Source: Heterocephalus glaber (Eukaryota; Chordata; Mammalia; Rodentia; Bathyergidae). From it: a stretch of 64,000 nucleotides of DNA. How positions within the stretch are numbered: the stretch's first letter is position 1; the number at the start of each line of letters is the position of its first letter. The stretch covers positions 4,319,689 through 4,383,688 of the forward strand of contig NW_004624854.1 in the NCBI RefSeq assembly GCF_000247695.1, in the 5' to 3' direction. Shown one piece after another: positions 35,209 to 47,453 of the stretch. Under the pieces are notes generated by a model that saw only the letters and a program-made list of their open reading frames with translations, searched no databases and had not been told where the DNA came from. The position numbers and the translations under genes were made by a program.

Positions 35209-37394
35209 GTCAGTGTCCCCTGCCTGCCCACACGCATGCCCTCTTCCAGCTTCCCATCTGCCCTGCCTGTCACGGGAGCGCACACACCAGGCATTGTCCT
35301 TTCTTCCTGCAGCCACGAGTGTGAAATAGACACACAGCTGTGCAAATTGCCCCGGCCACTGAGGCCTAGGCCGAGGCAGGTGCCCCTGGACCAGCAGACC
35401 CGGGTCCTTTCCCAGGGAGCACCTGCAGGCACTTCGAACTGGCTGGAGGATGTGCGGGGTGGGGGGGTCCCCACCCTAGCGAAAGGCGGTGCCTCTGCAT
35501 TAGGAACTGGGGCTCTGGTCAAAGCTATTAGCCGGACGGGACAGCAAATTAATTCAGTGGCTTTTTATTAACTCTTTGCGGAAATGAGAATCACAGGAGT
35601 TTTTTTTGTTTTGTCTTAACCAAGAAGTCAGACTCATAACTGTTTCAACTGTGCCTTTTTCCAAAGGCCACTGACGTTTGGGCACCAGCCAAATGGAGGA
35701 CTGATTCCATTAGGGTTGAATTAGCTCTGTTCTTTAAGACTCTTTTGGGGAAAGCAGCCTTCCTGAGTTCTTTTCTAGCAAATGATGCACTGAAAATGCA
35801 GAGCATAACTCTTTACAAACACACTAGAAATGCCTCTCCTTGCTCAGAGAGACCACAACTGTAAAGCAAAATCAAAGGAGTGTTATCAGTTACAATCACA
35901 AAGGCCGGTCTTGAATGTTTTCTCCTTCAAAAGGTTGCCTCGGAATAAAAGGGCCACTTTATTTTTTTTAATGCATCAATGATGCAGTTAATGTAGCAAG
36001 AGGCTATTTGGGGACAGGGAGGCTTCGTGGGGCTGCTGTTCTGCCAAGTGGTGGGCATTTGTGACTCCAAGGGCAGCCCTGCCTGATGCTGGAAGCCCTT
36101 CCGCCCAGAGGAACCCAGCCAGGCCAGGGTCCAGGAAGCGCTGCCATCCTGCCTGCCGCAGGGCTGTCTCCTTGGGATCGCGTGAACAGGGGAGGATTTC
36201 AAAGCCATGGAGGGGAGAGGCTATAACCAAATGTTTGATTGTGAAAGGCGCACAGGGCAAGCTTTCATCTCCCAAGAGAGACTCTGAGATCGGGATTTAA
36301 ATGGAGGGAGCCTTCTTTTTCTAAATGGATCCACTCTGCCAACTTGGAAGCTGGGCCTTCCTAGCCCCATAAAAGGAAAGACTCTTCTCCCTGCTTCCTT
36401 GTCACCCCCACACTGCACTCGAGTGTTAGGAAGGTTTGGGCAGCCAGTGTTCTCCTATACATTGCAGGCTTTGACAGCCAGGAAACTTTCTAGCCTTTAA
36501 TGCAAATACAATAGCTTTTCATGCACCAGATGCACTCAAAACAGATACAGGGAAGCCATATGAGATCCTTACTTTATAAGCCTAAAAGATATTAGAAACC
36601 CCAGCTCTCAAGCCATTTCACAATTAAATAATGATCTCCAAACAAAGCCAAACATGCACGGACCTGCTTAAATCTGAGTTGCCAAAGGAAATTTCCCCCC
36701 TTTCAGTATGAATTAGGGAAATTATCTCTGGTCTCATCCTTCAGTTGAGAAGAGAGAAAAAAAGCATTTATCTAATCAAGGAGAATCACAGTTTGTCAGG
36801 ATTGGGTTTCTTTTTGTTTTGCCATAGATGTTCTGCAGATGTAGGGGGCGGGGTGGGGAGGAAGTGTGACAAGAACCTCAAGAGAACTGTGAATCTGACA
36901 TTTAAAAAAAACAGCTACTGGGGAACGTGAGGGCAGGTGCTGTTCTGGAGGGTCTCTTGCAGTCACCTGTTTTGTCACATTGGATTGACAGGTGTGAAAT
37001 CACAGCCAGAAATGGTGGGAATTCTCTACACAGTGAGAAAAAAGCTGAACTGATGCTCAAGTCCAAGGGAAGCTAAGAGAATCCCAATCAAAATGTTCAG
37101 TCTGCATCCGGGGCCCTCACTGTCAGCCCTAGGGACACCTGGAAAAGCATATTAGGAGGCAGGGAACTAGAAGTGAGTACCTGGCTCATTCTTGAGTCAT
37201 AGAAGATCCTTTACTCGCCAAAGAATATTAGAAATCTCAGCTCTCAAGGATTCACAGGATGATTGTTTAGAAAAACAAATGCAAGCAGAGTCCTCAGTGG
37301 AAAGGTTGCTGTTTCTCTTCTTTCTCACACTAGAGATTTCAGTAGGGTAGTAATTATGCCCATCCCACAGATGCAACGCTAAGTTCTATAAGAG

Positions 37395-37560
37395 AGTGGT
37401 CCACACAATGTAGTGGTCATAGAGATAAATGTTGGAGTCACACAGGTACTGGTTCAAATCCTAGGTTCATCACTTGCCAACTATGTGACCTGGGACATAT
37501 TTTGTAGCTTGTTCAACCTGTTTCCTCATCTATACACTGAAGATATTAAAAGCAAGAAAC
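37395..37560 (+). mobile_element. MIR SINE (CAVIN2 intron)
   Basis: 'gtagtggtcatagagataaatg', 'gttcaaatcctaggttcatcacttgccaactatgtgacctggg' and 'tttcctcatctatacactga' match sense MIR. Confidence 0.8.
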
Positions 37561-37755
37561 AATGAGCACTTAAGCCCTACATACATTGTTAAGCATCTTT
37601 CTCTGTGTTAACTCCTATATCCCCAATTTACAGATGAGGGTGCTCAAATTCAGAGAGGTTTATATTTTGCCTGCCTGAACTTATTTAGTAATCAAGTGCT
37701 GAAGCGGGGATTCAGATTCATGTTTAATTGGTTTCTGAGAATGTACTCTTAAACA
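37561..37755 (-). mobile_element. MIR SINE (CAVIN2 intron), inverted next to the previous one
   Basis: 'aatgagcacttaag', 'aatttacagatgagggtgctcaaattcagagagg' and 'aagcggggattcagattca' match reverse MIR. With its neighbour it forms an inverted pair of diverged MIRs. Confidence 0.7.
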
Positions 37756-38587
37756 CCAATGCTTGCTTGCTCATCTCTCTAGTATTGGTAGGAACAAAGG
37801 AAATAACATATTTAAATAGCACAGGCTGGCATGGTGTAAGTGTACGATGAGTAGAATCTAAACCTGAAGGTCACTGGCTCAGAGAGGAGGCTACATTTGT
37901 ACTTGGATAGAAATGGACTCGTGCCTTGGTTCACAAACTTAATTCTTTCCACAATTCTGGTCACAAACCGAGTTGGACAAGAACTGAGTCAAATTTCCCC
38001 ATAACGTCAACATTGAACCTAACCATTGGATTTGATTTGGTTCATGGAAAGAATGAAGTTCGTGAACCCAGGTTCCACTGTATGGCTCTTGGGTCAAAAC
38101 TGACCCCATTTTCAGAGGATCTTAAAAAAGCAATGCTTATGCCTTTTTAGTTGGGACTTATTAAAGCCTATTACCACCATATATCAGATGTGTGCTACCA
38201 TGTCACAATCAGCATTGTTGTCTCATCTCCACCAAAGGGAAGGACTCTGGCCCAAGGACCTTCCTTAAGCAGTCCCTTCCAGTAGCAGCACAGTCCTCCC
38301 TGTGTGACAGAGGCCACTGTCCTAGAGCTGCAGGGACTGGCGAGGACAGGAAGTCATCGGGAACTCTTTGCATCTTTGATAGTCACTTCCATCCCACTTG
38401 TATTCTGAGCTGGGATTCCCCTTACAAAATCCACTGACTTTCTATTTTAAGACCAGAAAAGTGTGCAAAAATAAGAGAGATAAGAAAAGCTGTCCCCTGT
38501 CTTGAGCATACTTAATACTGTAGCACTGAGAAAATTACATTTCCATTTTGTGAAGTCCTGTCATGTCCTCTAAAATCTACAGGGGTA

Positions 38588-38589
<2 letters not shown>

Positions 38590-38629
<40 letters not shown>
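38590..38629. repeat. (GT)n microsatellite, CAVIN2 intron
   Basis: About 19 perfect GT units. Confidence 0.97.
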
Positions 38630-41471
38630 GGTTTGTTGGCTGATGGGTTGACTAGATAGTTACATATTTGCATTTTTTTTCCAAAATGCAGTTTGTAACT
38701 TGTTCTTAATTTGTCCTACTTGAAACATGTCATGGGTTTATTTATTGAAATCTGTGCTGAACTTTGCAACATTGCTGTAGCTGTTAAGCATCTAATTCCT
38801 TGGCTATTACCTCAAATTATAACCAGTAGCATCTAAAACTGGGGAAACATTCATCTCCCTTTCAAAAATTAAATAAATTTTTGGAGTCCTAGTTGAACTC
38901 ACCAGCTTTCTGTTTTAATTGTTTTGGTAACACCTTCAAATCAATGTTTGAATTCAAACTGCTGAGATACAACCCAGCATAAATGAAGTAAGACTCATAG
39001 GCATTGCTTATCAAAAAGCAAATGCTAAAGAAAGACAAGCACTAATACTTTGCCTGTGAGCCCAGCTATCTTTTACCAAAAAAATGGAATTTATAGAGAA
39101 CATCAGTGAATTTACAGCTAAGAGGAGATTTTCTCCAGTGGTTCAAGAGCTTCAAATTTCCCTGGGAGCTGGCGCAGAAGGTGTGGTGTCCACTTCTGTC
39201 CTCTTAGGGTTCTAATAATGATTATTTGAAAAAGCAGTCTGGGAATAATTTCAAATCCAGAGACCAAAATGAGACTCCTCATGGACTGCTAACGTTTTCC
39301 TCCACGTAAAAATTGTGAATTGGGCAAAAAAGTACAAAGGTTAGATATTTGCAGTGGGTACATCTTGGGGAATTGGGCCCATAAATGTGTTCAAATATTC
39401 ATCATTTGGGTTCCTTCGATGAAAGCAGAATTTTAGAAAAGTGCTAAAAGTGTAATCTCTTTGGACTGTTTTAAAATTGATTTTTAAAAGACTGTTCTTT
39501 TTTTCAAAGCCACTACTTTAAAAACTGTGAAATTAGTATAGGCTTGAAAAAAATGGAGATGTGGACGATCACATGTGTCTTCATATGCCAGCTGGCCATA
39601 TTTGTATCACATTGATCAACACTGGCATCATGGGATATCCATCTTGATGCGTTACTTACCCAGTGCCTTTCGGTTTATCAGATAAACAAAATACTAGCTC
39701 TTATTGTTATTATTTACATTTACTGAATGTTAGCACTGCCCCCAAGGAATTTAAGCAAATAAATGATTACTGTTGATAGTTCTTTGAAAAAATCATTACA
39801 TTCTCTCAATATATTAAAATAAACCCTACATTCCTTGTCAGATAAAACCCTTCCAAGCAAATGTTTCCCCTTGCATTATTTTGTCATCTAAATGTTTGAA
39901 TTCAATGAATGAAAAATGTTCTCCAATGCAACTCAGGTTCTATAGTTTTGATTCTTGCATGAAAGAAACACATTTAACCTTAGTACATTGTGGAATCATT
40001 GCTGCGACTTGCTAATTATTTTTTATAGAGTTTAGGTTACTATCACACAATCAAGTATTTTAGAGGTGGAAAGCACCTTAATAATCATTTTGTTTAACTT
40101 TATTTTATATCAAAGAAGCAGAGGCCCTAAGAAACCTAGTGACAGCAAGGTTCCACTTTATTAATAATAGAAATTACAGAAAAGAATTGTGAAATGAATA
40201 GAAACAAACACTATAATCCCATTGTGGTAAAGTTCATGTTTCCTGGGTTTTCTATATCACATGTTAAATAATTCAGTGTGATTTGGTTTTTGTTTTGTTT
40301 TGTGTTTTTTATGTATAACAAAGAACACCTAACTAGTGTGATCTTAAAAAAAAAAAAAATTAAACCTTGATAACACTGAAAAGTAATGAAACTTTTAAAT
40401 CCTCCAGAATGTGAAAGACTGCGCACGGATTATAACTAATGCATTTTATTCATATGACTTGCTGATTCCACCAACAGCCGCCCAGGGGTGCAGTGCTAAT
40501 CAATGGCCTTATCCATTTGGCAATCTATGCCTCAGAAACACAAACTGAAGAACACCATCAATGTGTAAAAGAGACCTATAAATCAGTAAGTCAGCGGGCA
40601 TGGTTCCATTTTAATAACTAATATTTAGAGGTTATTACATAAAATATTCCAGGGACACACATTTGTGGTCTTCATATCCCTCCAAGATGCCCCACAGCCC
40701 TGTGGGAATATGACATCCTTTGTTATTTTTGCCTAACAACAAGAACGATAAGTAAGTGGCAGGACAACAAACTGCTGGCTTCTCTCTCCTTATCCAAGCA
40801 TGTGAGTGACTTACAGCTGATTTTCTTTTCTACCACTAGTCATGGAGTCTCTTTTTAACAAGTGTGCATTTCTCAATTTGTGCAGAGAAGATTCGCACCT
40901 GTAAGAAGGGTCCAGCACGCTGGTGGGTTTCTCTGCGCTGATATTTCCACCAATGCCTGGGACCATTAGTTCACAAAAGTTAATGTAATTTTTCCCTGGG
41001 ATGTAGGGAAAAATACTACTGCTCCAGAGTTCTCTTCATTCCTCTCTCTTTCATGCCACAGCATATCCATCATATATGTCTGGAGTGCAGTGTTTAATTC
41101 TTCCCTCCTTTGAAAACCTCCTAAGGCACCTTGTGAAAGGTCAGAATCAGGAACACCTCTATCAGTGGAGGCCAAGGACCTTTTTGAAAACAGTGACAAA
41201 TAACCAGCCACTCCTAGGGTCTTCTACTGGGTAGGACTGACCAAGGAAACAGTGCAGCCCACAGGGACTCCTAGTGGTGTTCTAGGGGCCACGAACCCTC
41301 AGTAGGTAAATTCCTAAGGAGCAGGATAAACAGTGGCAGAGGTAAGGATGTACACTCCGTCCTTCCACTTGTGAGTGCTGTCAGTCTTGGAGTCTGTAAG
41401 GCTGAGCAGGGCATGACAACAGGATACCGAAAGCAGAAGTGTCACCCCCTGTAGGTGTAAAATATCAAGGG

Positions 41472-41536
<65 letters not shown>
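41472..41536. repeat. Compound (GT)n(GA)n microsatellite, CAVIN2 intron
   Basis: About 12 GT units run directly into about 20 GA units. The minus-strand open frame here (Leu-Ser and His-Thr repeats) is an artefact of it. Confidence 0.97.
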
Positions 41537-41538
<2 letters not shown>

Positions 41539-42539
41539 CTGCATACAAAGGCAGGGGAGAGGGCGGGTCCAGAGGATCCATTATCTGAACTTCTGACTTG
41601 AATTTCTACCACCGTGACACTTCTTCATATTCAAACACCATGCATAGGTCTGGCAAAAGAATAGAGATCTTGAAGAGCACCTGTATGTTTCTGTTTCTAA
41701 ACAAACATTATGGAAAGGTAAAACCTCCATGTGCTTAGACAGTTACATGAACCTTTGTGAAAAGAAAGGGCTTGCCTTGAGAGTGGATCCACAAGAGGCC
41801 ATAAAGTAAGCACTGTCAGGCAGACAGAACATAAAATACTGCCTGGGCAATGAAGATGGCAGCAGAAGCATAGCAGTTAGCCAGGAAGACAGATCCCACT
41901 GGCTTCCAGTTGCATACAGACACATCCCACTCTGGATTACCCCTGATCCCGCTGGGTTAGTTTCCGTGGTTGGCATCCAGGACTCTCGTGTAGATGTCCC
42001 TGGCGTTTTACAGAGAGTTCTCCTGGGTTCCCACCTCCCTTCCTCAGCTCCCTACCCTAACCTGCAGCCCTGCCCACCTCTGTGCACATCTGATCGCTGT
42101 CCTCACAGCTGTCCTCTAAGGCGAAATGTAAGAGAGACAAAAGTGCCTTAGACTCAACAGCAACTATACTTTGGTAATAGTACAATTCACCGTTAGGGAA
42201 AGCGGAAATATCAGTAGTTTAATCCTGTTAAAAGTGCAGTTAATAGACCTACCTTTTGTGAGGGTTGGAGAAAGGGAAATTATCAAATTTTTTACTTATG
42301 ACTACCGTGAGAGCTACACTTTACAAAACGTACCTCCTCTCTGGTAACCAGCCCTTATTTTTACATTTTCTGCCTGAATTTCTGCTTTCCTTACTGAGGC
42401 CTTTTCATAACATTTCACTGCACTTTCGGTTTCTTCTTTTCTTGCAAGCAATCTGTAAAACCTTCCTGACCCTCTTGTCAAACCCCAGAAGAAAGTTGCT
42501 TCTGGACCAAGCCTCAGAGCCCGGTTAGTCCCGGAATGC

Positions 42540-43010
42540 ATCCTTTTCAGTAATCCCCATCTATGGAGAACGAGGAAATCACCGCCCTCTTAGGCCTTGA
42601 GTTCTCCCGATTTCCCAGAGGCACTAGCACTCGGCAAACTTCCTTCCAGTACGGAACTCAGCCCGTTCTTCTGTAGCCCTCAAGCCTTCCTGGCAGAGGA
42701 ACGTCTCCCTTCCGGCCACCCTGGGAGCTGCTTAGACATCCGCCCTGCCCAGCGAGCGCTCACTGCACAGGCAGCTGCTGAGCTGCAGATGTTCAGGCTC
42801 AGTGGAGAACAAGAGAGAGAAGCGCCCACCCTCATGGGGCTTCCCTTCTCGCGAGACAGCTGCACCCTCCACTTGAGCGGGAGCAAGCTGCTCTGCGCCA
42901 AGCCCCTCGTGAACGACTCCTGGGCACCCCGCGCTCCTGTCATTGTTTGGCTTCGTCCTTCATACCGTACTGCGAATCCTTTCCATGACGTTTGAAAGAG
43001 AATATGTAAT
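42540..43010. promoter_or_regulatory. Intronic CpG-richer patch with TCTCGCGAGA element
   Basis: CpG dinucleotides are clearly more frequent here than in the flanking intron. The patch contains the perfect palindrome TCTCGCGAGA at 42847-42856, a motif bound by BANP and linked to ZBTB33/Kaiso at CpG-island promoters (established knowledge). It could be an internal promoter, an enhancer, or simply a GC-rich segment. No recognisable exon follows. Confidence 0.35.
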
Positions 43011-44626
43011 AACTTCACTCGAGTGTGGACTCACTTGGCCCACACCTTCTGTGTTTTCACCTCTGCTCAAGACTTTCTCCTTTGCTTTCAGCAGTTCGTG
43101 GAAAGGGTTCAATACTCGTGTGGTATAAAGGGGGAGACAGAGGCTGTCTGCCTTCAGAGGCCCATGGCATGCGGTGGTTAAGGGGGATTTTGAAAGCGTC
43201 TCTATCATAGCCAAACTTTGTTCATTTAGACTTTGAGTCAAAAAATTAAAATACAGTCACACTCTTACAGCATACATTTTATTGTAACCCAGTCTTACAA
43301 CTTTTCATCAGTTGATCAAAATTGCACAGTGAGACCAGAAGTTCTCACCATTAACATGAGCTTTGCATGCAGTTTAGATCCCAGATGGATTTTTCGGTAC
43401 ACTAAGTCTGGTTACTCTTCAAACCGAAAGTGTCCCGGGCAGCCCAAGCTGTGCCCGGGTAACCTTCAGGCTCTGGTTACAGCAGGGTGGCCGGCCAGAT
43501 TCCGGGGAGCTGGGCCCCCTCTGCCAAGGGTGGGAGCCCCACTGTTCCTGGAGTGCATTGGAAAGCTGCTAATCCAGGTCAAACCCTCCAGTTCAGATCT
43601 GGAGGAAACTGAGACCCAAGGAGATTAAGTCATTTGCTGAAGTTGCCTGGCCATTTCAACTCAGGCATCCTGCCACACGTGCAGTCCTGCACGGCTTCAT
43701 CCAGTGGCAATGTGCAGGCACTTTGCTGACGGGCTTGGGTGCTCAGCCGTGTGCCCCAGGTCTGTACAGACTCAAATCTCAGCAGCGGGCCATGCTGTAG
43801 GGCCATCCCCCTGGAAGTCTGGAGGCAGGTTCTCGGGCCCTGCTTCCTGAGATGCTGCCCAGGGCCATCCTTGCCTGTGTGAGGGCTGGGAGAGGAGGCG
43901 GCAGGGCAGAGGGAAGAGGGGCAGCACCTGAGCATCTCACTGCGCTGGAGCTGGGGCCCCCAGCGGTTGTCCCTAGGGAACCTCTGCTGAGCAACAGGGG
44001 ACTCCTACCCCGGGCTGCTGGCATGTCCCTCTCACACCTTTCAAAGTGGCCCCAACATCTCACCCCCCTTGTTGACTCCCACAGAGGAGACCCTAAGTGT
44101 CAAGGCTCGAGCTGCCCCAGGAAGGCAAGCCCTGCTCCTCCTGCTCAAACTGACATCAGCAAACTGAGTGTGCGCCTCCTGGCCCATGTGCAGTTGGAGA
44201 GGGAACCTGACCAGCCTTCCGTGCACCTGCACCTGAAGACTTCTCTATTTTCCCTTTCATCTTGCAACCTGACCTTCAGGCTCTACTGCAGTGAGGCTCG
44301 GGCAGGATGTGCGCCCTCTGGTCCTCCTGCCCTCTGGCCTGGGAGGACCGGAAGGAGAGAGCCTCTGGGTTCACGGCAGAGTAACTTACTTTAGCTCCTT
44401 TATCTGCGGCTTCCTGGCCTGAGGCACAGCTCACTTCCCCCTGCCTGTCACTGATAGGGCCTTGGCCAGCTGCCCCTCCATACTGCTTGACCCAGCCTTA
44501 GGGACGGCCTTGACCAGTTTCGAATGGATGCTTCCCATTCTAGAGAGCCAAAGCCACAAATGCCAGCAGCTCAGGCCTCTTTGCAGCCGCGCCATTAACG
44601 CCAACCCTCCGTGGCCATCTTTGCAG

Positions 44627-45304
44627 GAAGAACATGAGATCCCTGCCAGCGTGTTTGTGAAGGAGCCGGCCTCGGGCGCCGCGGAAGCCGAGGGCGAGCG
44701 GCGGTCCCTGGAGGCTACGCTGCACTCGGTGGACCTGTCCTCCTCGGAGGACGAGGCGGCCCGCGACGAGCAGGTGGCGGAGGACGCTGCGGCGGAGAAG
44801 ACTGAAGAGAGCAGGGCCGAGAAACTCAAGCGCTCCAGCCTGCGGAAGGTGGACAGCCTCAAGAAAGCATTTTCCCGCCAGAACATCGAGAAGAAGATGA
44901 CCAAGCTGGGCACCAAGATCGTCTCGGCGGAAAGGAGGGAGAAGATGAAGAAATCGCTCGCCTCCAACCATCCGAAGACGCCCCCGGGGGGCAAAAGTTC
45001 TCCCTTCAAGGTTTCTCCCCTCACCTTCGGGAGAAAGAAAGTGCGCGAGGGGGAGAGCGGAACGGAGAGGGAGGCCGCGCTGGAGGAGGAGGGGGAGGGA
45101 CAGGGGGAGGGACAGGGGGAGGGGGAGGGACCGGGGGAGGGGGAGGGCTCCCCCACCGAGGGTCTGGCCTGGCCAGAGGCCGAGCGGGCGCCCAGGAGGG
45201 GCAGCGCGAGCCTGAGCAGCACGGAGGACGAGGGCAACCTAGTGCTGGCCCCAGAGGCCCCAGAGGCCCCGGAGGCCGCGCTGCAGCCGGGCCGCAGCGC
45301 CTGA
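44627..45304 (+). CDS. CAVIN2: CAVIN2 (cavin-2/SDPR) coding exon 2, with derived C-terminus
   Basis: This exon encodes residues 162-386 and joins exon 1 in phase 0 after the acceptor tttgcag. It starts EEHEIPASVFVKEP, as in other cavin-2 proteins. An acidic stretch follows (about residues 190-222). Next comes the basic HR2 region at about 223-275 (KRSSLRKVDSLKKAFSRQNI and IVSAERREKMKKS), then SPFKVSPLTFGRKKVREGES at about 286-305. After that the similarity to human cavin-2 falls away. Residues about 315-337 are a Gly/Glu repeat from a 12-bp GA-rich minisatellite, and about 209-217 of the exon product is a PEA repeat from 9-bp units. The stop is the TGA at 45302. The total is 386 residues against 425 in human, and the usual C-terminal tail (..YEGSYALTSEE..) is absent. 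Long minus-strand open frames over this exon are compositional shadows. Confidence 0.95.
   Translation, partial: EEHEIPASVFVKEPASGAAEAEGERRSLEATLHSVDLSSSEDEAARDEQVAEDAAAEKTEESRAEKLKRSSLRKVDSLKKAFSRQNIEKKMTKLGTKIVSAERREKMKKSLASNHPKTPPGGKSSPFKVSPLTFGRKKVREGESGTEREAALEEEGEGQGEGQGEGEGPGEGEGSPTEGLAWPEAERAPRRGSASLSSTEDEGNLVLAPEAPEAPEAALQPGRSA
45088..45150 (+). repeat. Coding GA-rich minisatellite in CAVIN2
   Basis: Units related to 'gggggagggaca' (about 12 bp) are translated as Gly-Glu-Gly-Gln/Pro-Gly-Glu. The G-runs give strong G-quadruplex potential on the coding strand. Confidence 0.9.
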
Positions 45305-47359
45305 GGGACAGCGCCCGGCCACGCAGAGACCCGGGCCTCCCCGCAGCTCTCCTCCAAGACTGCGGAAGGGAGCGGCGTCAGACTGGGTCCTGTACGCTGG
45401 CCCGGCCGGCCTGGAGGCCCAGGACAGCAGCGTGCAATGTGGTTCGCTTTCGGCTCATTCCCAGTCGGGTGCGGTGACTGGATTTCTGTGGTCCTCCGTG
45501 AAGCTGATCATTGTTTTCCAAGTGCGAGATTATATAACATGCATCAATGTGCAAGGTAAAAGCGTAGCTGCAGCCCTAAGAAGGAAACATTTGCAAAAGG
45601 TGGAAGGGGACGTTCAGCGGGTTGTACTGTTGACAGAAATCCGCAGCTTTACTGTGGGTGAAGGACAAGTTGAGAGACAGTGATGTCAGCCAGTGATGCA
45701 GGGGAGGGAGTCAGGTCGGGTTTTAGAAGGAAAAAAGGAAGACACGTTGAAAATAAGAGAGGTGGGAAGCAACAATGGCAAAGGCAGCGAAGGGAAAGAG
45801 AAGTAGGAGATTAAAAGTGAAATATTGACAGTATTAAGCTTAATTATTTTACTCTTTAAATAACAATACTAAAGAAGTTCCTATATCCTGGAGTAACATG
45901 TTCTGTCTTCACAATGTTTTTATTTTCTAATATTTTTAAATAGATAACATTTCATAGTGCTAAAACTGGGTGTTTTTCCCTTCATAAATAAAAGGCATTT
46001 CAAATATTTCTCTAAAGAAATTCAGAAGGATGTTGTCTCTTTAACATTGGGATGAATAGAAATCTTAAAAAATAATTAATATGTTTATCTTTTGTAGGAA
46101 GTTGGATCATGGTATTCTTTCATTTCTCCCAAATTTGGAATAACCTTTACACTCCAAATAACATGATAGAAGTTTATAAGATGGTGAAATACAAGGCTTG
46201 GGAAGGGGAAGGAGGCTATTTCTTTTCTTTTCTGTACATAATAGTAATTTTATTTGGGGCCATATTTTATTGATGCATTAATTTCACTGAATAGTAACAT
46301 GTTTCTTAACTTCTTAAAGCATACTAGTGTTTTATGTATGTGTACACATTCATTCAGACAGGGTAGTTTGTACTGCTGTCTAACATTACACTAAAATATT
46401 GCTGTATCTATTTTTAATTACAAGATGCTAATGTTTGGTTAATTTATAGTTTAAAGATAGTGGACCCAGAGAGCAAATTCTCTACCTTTAGAAGGTACCA
46501 CTGTAAGTAATCTTATGAGTAGAGGTTACCAAGACAGCATTAACAAACTATGCTTGGTTTTTAATCAAAGGGATAGTAGGATTAACAAAATATATGGATG
46601 GTATAACCTACTCAGCTATGTCCTTTCTTTGCAATAATGTTACCCAAATATTGAATTGTTGAATTAACAATGGCTGTGTTAAAGGAGATTAAATAAACTG
46701 AAAAATAAAAAAGTCTACTACAACATAGTTTTTGGCAGAACAATTTTACAGCAAGCAGGAGGAATTGATTTTTAAACTCTCTTCCACATGTAGAAGTAAC
46801 GTTGATTGCTTCAGTCTTGATTTCCCCTATTAACTCTGCATTTTTCCTTGATCTCATTTAGAAATCCAACTCTCATTCCTCCAGTCTAACTTTCTTGACA
46901 TCACCTGGCCGGTTCTGGAGATCATCTGAATTTATTGCAGTAGCTTGATGAATCTGATGGTTCCATCTGCATTTTTATTGAATGGTAGCTGAGCTTATAG
47001 TACTTTAAATGGTCCTGCGAATGTGAATTTACTGAGCTCCACATTCGATTTATCCATTCAGACCAAGCTTTGTCTTTCGGTGTGCCGAAGACTGGGCAGA
47101 AGACTTAATTTCTCCGTGGGCCCGCATGTGCCTGTTTAACCTCTCCAGAGTTGCTGTCACTTCTTCTGCTGAGGAGTTGGGGGAATCCAGAGCTAATGTA
47201 ATGCTTACATTCCCTCTTCAAAAATGCCTTTTCGATTTGTTCTTATAAACTAGCTGCTTGTCAGTGGAAAACAGCACTCTGGCATCTTTCTAAATTTTAC
47301 TGAAAATCACATTTTATTCTGTGTTCCACATTTGCACCATTAAAGTCCTAAGCAATAAA
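45305..47359 (+). other. CAVIN2: CAVIN2 3' UTR and candidate polyadenylation sites
   Basis: The sequence becomes AT-rich and non-coding after the TGA, with no recognisable repeat over about 2 kb, as expected for a long 3' UTR. Candidate AATAAA signals lie near 45985, near 46690 (two close together) and near 47355. I cannot tell which is used. The first 150 bases after the stop are GC-rich and may hold the relic of the ancestral C-terminal coding tail (see findings). The downstream end is uncertain. Confidence 0.45.
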
Positions 47360-47453
47360 ACAGAGAATTAAGCCAGGTAATTGTTGGGAAACACATACTG
47401 CAGGGACTAGCGAGAGCAGCCGTTGTGAAGACGGAAGCCATTTATTCTGGGTT

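Larger units (their letters stand above)
35209..44626 (+). other. CAVIN2: CAVIN2 intron 1
   Basis: This is the single intron of the gene, about 9.4 kb, bounded by cag|gtcagt and ccatctttgcag|gaa. It contains two back-to-back MIRs (37.4-37.76 kb), a (GT)n at 38.59 kb, a compound (GT)n(GA)n at 41.47 kb, and a CpG-richer patch at about 42.55-43.0 kb with a TCTCGCGAGA palindrome. The open frames of 100-180 residues at 42.6-44.4 kb resemble no protein I know and probably reflect higher GC content. A two-exon structure is normal for mammalian CAVIN2. Confidence 0.9.

Noticed and set aside
34576..35522. 246- and 296-codon minus-strand frames and a 158-codon + frame over exon 1
   Set aside because: Shadows of the GC-rich CAVIN2 exon in other frames.
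35209..35571. Continuation of the exon 1 frame to 281 codons
   Set aside because: A good donor (cag|gtcagt) ends the exon and exon 2 resumes the conserved protein exactly; the extension is intronic.
41314..41544. Minus-strand frame rich in Leu-Ser and His-Thr repeats
   Set aside because: Translation of the (GT)n(GA)n microsatellite.
42597..44394. Open frames of 130-180 codons in the CAVIN2 intron as extra exons
   Set aside because: No similarity to cavins and no need for them; exon 1 joins exon 2 in phase and matches the known two-exon gene.
44431..45357. 308-codon minus-strand open frame (and 44540-44971) across CAVIN2 exon 2
   Set aside because: It is the antisense shadow of a very GC-rich coding exon; low-complexity Ser/Pro content and no family resemblance.
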